Assembly (NCBI GenBank): GCA_964533645.1 | Contig: CAZHMQ010000077.1 | Location: 1-10,379, forward strand | Length of the DNA: 10,379 bases | Direction of reading: 5' to 3' | Source: JABDBK01 sp964533645 | Lineage (GTDB): Bacteria > Pseudomonadota > Gammaproteobacteria > DSM-16500 | Part shown: positions 7,161 through 10,379 of the stretch, piece by piece | How the letters are laid out: each line of letters opens with the position of its first letter | Position numbering within the stretch: position 1 is the first letter of the stretch | Translations under genes and position numbers: made by a program | Notes under the pieces: model-generated | What the model saw: only the letters and a program-made list of their open reading frames with translations | The model's database searches: none | Told to the model about the DNA's origin: nothing

Positions 7161-7540
7161 AGAAATTCTTAATGCTATTAAGTTTATTACTGATTTATCA
7201 ATCTAGCATAGCAGCTGAAGATTACTACACTTTTAACTCACAAGAAAAACAACAGCGTTTTGAATCATTGGTATCACAATTGCGTTGTTTGGTTTGTCAA
7301 AACCAAACCCTTGCTGAATCTAACGCATCACTTGCAATGGACTTACGTAATCAAATTTATATAAAAATAAATGCGGGCCAATCAGACAAAAACATTACCG
7401 ATTATTTGATAAGTCGTTATGGAAATTTTATTTCATATAAACCACCGCTTGATAAAATGACTTTATTTTTATGGTTTGGCCCGTTTATCATACTTTTTTT
7501 TGGTATTTTTTATTTGTTTTACATCATTAAAAGGTACTAA
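7157..7540 (+). CDS. ccmH: CcmH (short form), periplasmic thioredox subunit of the haem ligase
   Basis: CcmH (CcmL/CycL in some species) binds apocytochrome c through a redox-active cysteine pair and partners CcmF. The 127-residue product has a signal peptide (1-19, ending SIAA), the diagnostic LRCLVCQNQTLAES block (42-55) with Cys44 and Cys47, a three-helix domain ending near ISRYGNFISYKPP, and a C-terminal membrane anchor (about 103-124). It is the single-domain form, unlike E. coli CcmH, which is fused to a CcmI-like part. The start is GTG at 7157, overlapping the ccmG stop by 4 nt, with AAGGA at 7142-7146 upstream. The next gene follows after 6 nt. Confidence 0.95.
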   Translation: MKKFLMLLSLLLIYQSSIAAEDYYTFNSQEKQQRFESLVSQLRCLVCQNQTLAESNASLAMDLRNQIYIKINAGQSDKNITDYLISRYGNFISYKPPLDKMTLFLWFGPFIILFFGIFYLFYIIKRY

Positions 7541-7546
7541 TTATTA

Positions 7547-7843
7547 ATGTATTTACTTATTCCATATTTTATTTTATTTATCATCATTGCATTGAGCTTA
7601 CTTACGCTACCTTTTATAAAACATCGTCAATCTTTAATGTCAAAACCCTATATCATTATTTCTCATTTTATAATCATCACTTCTATCATGCTTTATCTTT
7701 GTTTTGGCCAATCAAAAGAACTGTTTGATTGGTTATCGCATGGAAAAAATCATTATGAATTAGCAGTAAAATTTGAAGAGCTTGGTGGAATAGATAGACT
7801 TATTGCGCTTGTAAAACAGAAACTAGAAAGTAACAGTCGTTGA
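7547..7843 (+). CDS. CcmI-like protein reduced to its membrane module, TPR domain absent
   Basis: CcmI normally has two N-terminal helices with a short cytoplasmic loop, then a large periplasmic TPR domain that captures apocytochrome c; family members reach several hundred residues. This product has only 98. It shows two membrane segments (about residues 2-23 and 34-52), then FEELGGIDRLIALVKQKLESNSR. This resembles the point in CcmI where the TPR region opens ('...L..RL..NPxD..GW'), and it then stops. Only 39 bp separate the stop from the ftsZ stop, so no remnant of a TPR domain lies downstream. The position after ccmH supports the name. It may be a functional minimal form or a truncated gene, with the TPR part supplied elsewhere. 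The start is ATG 7547, with AAGG at 7531-7534. Confidence 0.72.
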   Translation: MYLLIPYFILFIIIALSLLTLPFIKHRQSLMSKPYIIISHFIIITSIMLYLCFGQSKELFDWLSHGKNHYELAVKFEELGGIDRLIALVKQKLESNSR

Positions 7844-7847
7844 CACA

Positions 7848-7868
7848 ACCCCGCAACAACTGCGGGGT
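7848..7868. terminator. Hairpin between convergent ccm operon and ftsZ, possible bidirectional terminator
   Basis: ACCCCGCA (7848-7855) and TGCGGGGT (7861-7867/8) form a perfect 8-bp, GC-rich stem around the loop ACAAC. It lies 5 nt after the ccmI-like stop and 14 nt after the ftsZ stop. No U-run follows on the plus strand. On the minus strand only a weak TTGTGT follows. It stands out in an AT-rich region, so a terminator or 3'-end stabilising role is likely, but it is not a textbook intrinsic terminator. Confidence 0.6.
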
Positions 7869-7882
7869 CATGAACAAGCAAG

Positions 7883-9085
7883 CTATTCTTTTACGACTTC
7901 TTCCTTTCTGCGCAAAAACGCTGGAATATCTAAGTAGTCAAATTCTTGGTTATGCACATTTGGCATAACTACTTTTGGTTGAGCTTGTTGAGCATGCGTT
8001 TGAATAGAAGGTGTTGAATGAACCAAAGTCGCACCATGTTTACGCATAACAGCTGGTTTTTCTAAATAATTGTAGTCTACCGACCCATCCGCTTTGGTTG
8101 CTTCTGGAGCACGCACTATCTGCGTTTGTTTTCGACCTAAACCAGTGACAATAACCGTGACTCGTACTTCATCACGTAATTCAGGATCGATGACGGTTCC
8201 AACAACCACTGTCGCACCTTCGGATGTGATATTTTTGATGGCTTCACCGACTTCTTCAAATTCACCTATAGACATATCTAAGCCAGCCGTGATATTCACA
8301 AGCACACCACGAGCACCACTCATATCAACGTCTTCTAATAATGGACTTGAAATCGCAGCTTCTGCAGCCATACGCGCACGATTATCACCTGAAGCAACGC
8401 CAGTACCCATCATAGCCATACCCATTTCAGACATGACGGTACGTACGTCTGCAAAATCGACGTTAATAAGACCAGGACGAGTAATAAGTTCTGCAATACC
8501 TTGAACAGCCCCGCGCAAAACATCATTGGCGGCTTTGAATGCATTCACTAGGGTAACATTCTTCCCTAAAACCGTGAGCAATTTATTATTCGGAATCGTA
8601 ATCAAAGAATCGACATACTGGGTTAAGTTTGCAATGCCTTGATCCGCTACCTGCATTCGCACTCTACCCTCAAAGGTAAAAGGTTTAGTCGTTACTGCTA
8701 CCGTAAGAATACCTAATTCTTTTGCGATTTGAGCAAAAATGGGAGCAGCCCCCGTACCGGTTCCACCTCCCATTCCAGCTGTAATAAATACCATATCAGC
8801 GCCAGTTAAAGCAGCTTTGATACGCTCTCTATCTTCTTCTGCAGAACGACGGCCTATTTCTGGATTAGCACCTGCTCCTAACCCACGAGTAATGGAATCG
8901 CCTAACTGAATAAGCGTATTGGCTGATGATTTTTTTAGTGCTTGGGCATCGGTGTTCGCACAAATAAATTCAACACCTTCAATGCATCCAGACATCATGT
9001 GTTCGATTGCATTCCCGCCACCGCCACCTACGCCAACCACTTTAATGATTGCATTTTGCGGATTTGCTTCTGATAGTTGAAACAT
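7883..9085 (-). CDS. ftsZ: FtsZ, tubulin-like GTPase that forms the division ring
   Basis: FtsZ polymerises at midcell on GTP and recruits the divisome. The 400-residue protein has the glycine-rich N-terminal nucleotide loop VVGVGGGGGNA (16-26), the tubulin signature GGGTGTG (107-113), the synergy loop NVDFADVRTVM (208-218) with catalytic Asp210 and Asp213, a C-terminal subdomain to about 325, and a short variable linker. The conserved tail DYLDIPAFLRR (383-393) binds FtsA and ZipA. Size and ends are normal. The ATG at 9083-9085 has AAGGGA (9099-9094) about 8 nt upstream. It follows ftsA by 45 bp on the same strand. The usual next gene of the cluster, lpxC, is not present downstream; the ccm operon lies there in the opposite direction. 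Confidence 0.98.
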   Translation of the reverse strand: MFQLSEANPQNAIIKVVGVGGGGGNAIEHMMSGCIEGVEFICANTDAQALKKSSANTLIQLGDSITRGLGAGANPEIGRRSAEEDRERIKAALTGADMVFITAGMGGGTGTGAAPIFAQIAKELGILTVAVTTKPFTFEGRVRMQVADQGIANLTQYVDSLITIPNNKLLTVLGKNVTLVNAFKAANDVLRGAVQGIAELITRPGLINVDFADVRTVMSEMGMAMMGTGVASGDNRARMAAEAAISSPLLEDVDMSGARGVLVNITAGLDMSIGEFEEVGEAIKNITSEGATVVVGTVIDPELRDEVRVTVIVTGLGRKQTQIVRAPEATKADGSVDYNYLEKPAVMRKHGATLVHSTPSIQTHAQQAQPKVVMPNVHNQEFDYLDIPAFLRRKEEVVKE

Positions 9086-9093
9086 AGGATCAT

Positions 9094-9099
9094 TCCCTT
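9094..9099 (-). promoter_or_regulatory. Ribosome binding site of ftsZ in the ftsA-ftsZ spacer
   Basis: AAGGGA on the minus strand lies 8 nt before the ftsZ ATG and supports that start. The rest of the 45-bp spacer (9086-9130) is AT-rich, with a short TTAATTAA palindrome. I see no convincing promoter in it, so ftsZ is probably transcribed with ftsA or from promoters inside upstream genes, as is common in this cluster. Confidence 0.6.
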
Positions 9100-9130
9100 A
9101 CATTTACATTAATTAACGTGAATTCGATTC

Positions 9131-10366
9131 TCAAAAATTACCCTGAAACCAACCTTTCATTTTGCCCCATAAGCCTCTCACACTTGTGGATTGGTTGATC
9201 ACTTCATGTGGTGTATCTCGTTGTTGCATTCCATAAAGCAACAAGCCTACACCTGTCGCATAAATAGGATTGTCCATAATAGCCGACAATCCTATCACAT
9301 TTTGTGGTACACCTATACGAACAGGCACGCGAAATACACGTTCCGCAAGTTCTGCTGCACCTTCAACTTTGGACGCACCACCTGTCAAAACAATTCCCGC
9401 AACAATTAAATCCTCCAAGCCACTACGACGAATTTCTGCAGCAACTAATGAAAATAATTCTTCATAACGCGCTTCGACAACTTCAGCTAATGCACGTTTT
9501 GAAACATGCCGTCCCGTTTTTTCGCCTACTGTTGGAAGATCAATGATTTGGTTGATGTCTGCAAGATCTTGTAGCGCACAAGCATATTTTAATTTGATAT
9601 CTTCAGCATTACGCGTAGGAACACGTAAAGCAATGGCAATATCATTCGTGACTTGATCACCAGCAATGGGTATCGCTGCGGTATAACGAATAGAACCGTT
9701 CGTAAAGATAGCAATATCGGTTGTACCACCCCCGATATCTATCATGCAGACACCTAATTCTTTTTCATCTTCCGTAAGCACTGACTGACTTGATGCAAAT
9801 TGCTCTAAAACAATATCACTTGCCACTAAACCACAACGCTTCAAACATTTCACAATGTTTTGTGCAGCACTTACCGCACCAGTCACAATATGAACTTTAG
9901 CCTCCAAGCGCACTCCCGACATGCCTATAGGCTCGCGAATAGAATCCTGGCTATCAATAATAAATTCTTGTGGCAATATATGTAAGATTTTTTGATCCGC
10001 AGGAATAGCGACTGCTTTTGCGGCGTCTATAACCCTATCTATATCAATTTGACTCACTTCGCGATCGCGAATAGCCACTATGCCATGCGAATTAATACTA
10101 CGAATATGGCTACCTGCAATCCCCGTATAAGCAGAATAAATTTGACAACCCGCGCTGAGTTCTGCTTCCTCTACGGCACGTTGTATCGATTGAACGGTAG
10201 ATTCTATATTCACAACCACCCCACGCTTTAAACCTTGCGAAGGATGAGCACCTAGCCCAATAACATTTACTTTTCCATCCGCCATCACTTCGCCGACAAT
10301 AGCGACAACTTTAGAGGTACCTATGTCAATTCCCACCATTAAATCTTTATTTGGCTTCTTTGCCAT
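9131..10366 (-). CDS. ftsA: FtsA, actin-like membrane tether of the Z-ring
   Basis: FtsA binds ATP, polymerises, and anchors FtsZ to the inner membrane while recruiting later divisome proteins. The 411-residue product has the actin-type phosphate-1 motif VGIDIGTSK (11-19), the FtsA-specific 1C subdomain (about 84-162), the phosphate-2 motif MIDIGGGTTD (208-217), the adenosine motif GIVLTGGAS (324-332), and a C-terminal amphipathic membrane-targeting helix GLWGKMKGWFQGNF (398-411). Length and ends are normal. The ATG at 10364-10366 lies 13 bp from the right edge. A GGA about 9 nt upstream could be its ribosome site, but the leader is cut off. ftsQ would be expected beyond the edge. Confidence 0.97.
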   Translation of the reverse strand: MAKKPNKDLMVGIDIGTSKVVAIVGEVMADGKVNVIGLGAHPSQGLKRGVVVNIESTVQSIQRAVEEAELSAGCQIYSAYTGIAGSHIRSINSHGIVAIRDREVSQIDIDRVIDAAKAVAIPADQKILHILPQEFIIDSQDSIREPIGMSGVRLEAKVHIVTGAVSAAQNIVKCLKRCGLVASDIVLEQFASSQSVLTEDEKELGVCMIDIGGGTTDIAIFTNGSIRYTAAIPIAGDQVTNDIAIALRVPTRNAEDIKLKYACALQDLADINQIIDLPTVGEKTGRHVSKRALAEVVEARYEELFSLVAAEIRRSGLEDLIVAGIVLTGGASKVEGAAELAERVFRVPVRIGVPQNVIGLSAIMDNPIYATGVGLLLYGMQQRDTPHEVINQSTSVRGLWGKMKGWFQGNF

Positions 10367-10379
10367 AATTTTAATTCCA

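Noticed and set aside
7541..7882. A frameshift hiding the rest of ccmI downstream
   Set aside because: Only 39 bp separate the ccmI-like stop from ftsZ, and the known ftsZ reading frame fills the sequence beyond. No room exists for a TPR domain in any frame.
8094..8504. A 136-codon open frame on the plus strand opposite ftsZ
   Set aside because: Low-complexity Ser/Thr/Pro-rich shadow of a highly conserved ftsZ region; no ribosome site or domain.
9086..9130. The TTAATTAA palindrome in the ftsA-ftsZ spacer as an operator
   Set aside because: An 8-bp AT palindrome is expected by chance in such AT-rich sequence, and no promoter elements accompany it.
1..10379. Mobile elements, CRISPR arrays, tRNA/rRNA genes, toxin-antitoxin or defence genes
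   Set aside because: No transposase, integrase, repeat-spacer pattern, cloverleaf-like sequence or defence motif was seen; apart from short junctions the window is filled by the listed genes.

Overview
The window looks like chromosomal core DNA of an AT-rich gammaproteobacterium. Three points support this: a System I cytochrome c maturation (ccm) operon, assembly factors for an aa3-type haem-copper oxidase, and the ftsA-ftsZ pair with a gammaproteobacterial FtsZ C-terminus (DYLDIPAFLRR). Tight overlaps, low GC and the style of the proteins remind me of Legionellales or other host-associated lineages. That placement is an impression, because there is no rRNA or other taxonomic marker here.

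Layout. (1) 1-1172, minus strand: cox11/ctaG (642-1172), then a SURF1-family gene (655 down to the left edge, missing only its last residues). They overlap by 14 bp and form an oxidase assembly unit. (2) 1173-1321: a 149-bp divergent control region. It holds a candidate promoter for each direction and an imperfect palindrome resembling the small dispersed repeats of many genomes. (3) 1322-7843, plus strand: one tightly packed operon of eleven genes with no internal gap above 6 nt. It starts with two small four-helix membrane proteins that look like diverged duplicates of each other. Then follow ccmA, ccmB, ccmC, a short ccmD at 4173-4310, ccmE, ccmF, ccmG, ccmH and a ccmI-like gene cut down to its membrane module. 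(4) 7844-7882: a short convergent junction with a GC-rich hairpin. (5) 7883-10366, minus strand: ftsZ and, upstream of it, ftsA. ftsA is complete and starts 13 bp from the right edge.

How the genes work together. CcmABCD load haem onto CcmE (His124) and release it. CcmF with CcmH, and CcmI where present, attach the haem to the CXXCH motif of apocytochromes, whose cysteines are kept reduced by CcmG and CcmH. Cox11 inserts CuB and SURF1 assists haem a insertion or oxidase stability, so the left two thirds of the window serve assembly of the terminal respiratory chain. FtsA and FtsZ form the membrane-tethered Z-ring and are functionally unrelated to it.

I see no phage, transposon, CRISPR, tRNA or defence system, and no clear new system. 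The points most worth a second look are the two unassigned membrane proteins that open the ccm operon, the ccmI lacking its TPR domain, the repeat-containing divergent promoter region, and the lack of lpxC directly after ftsZ.
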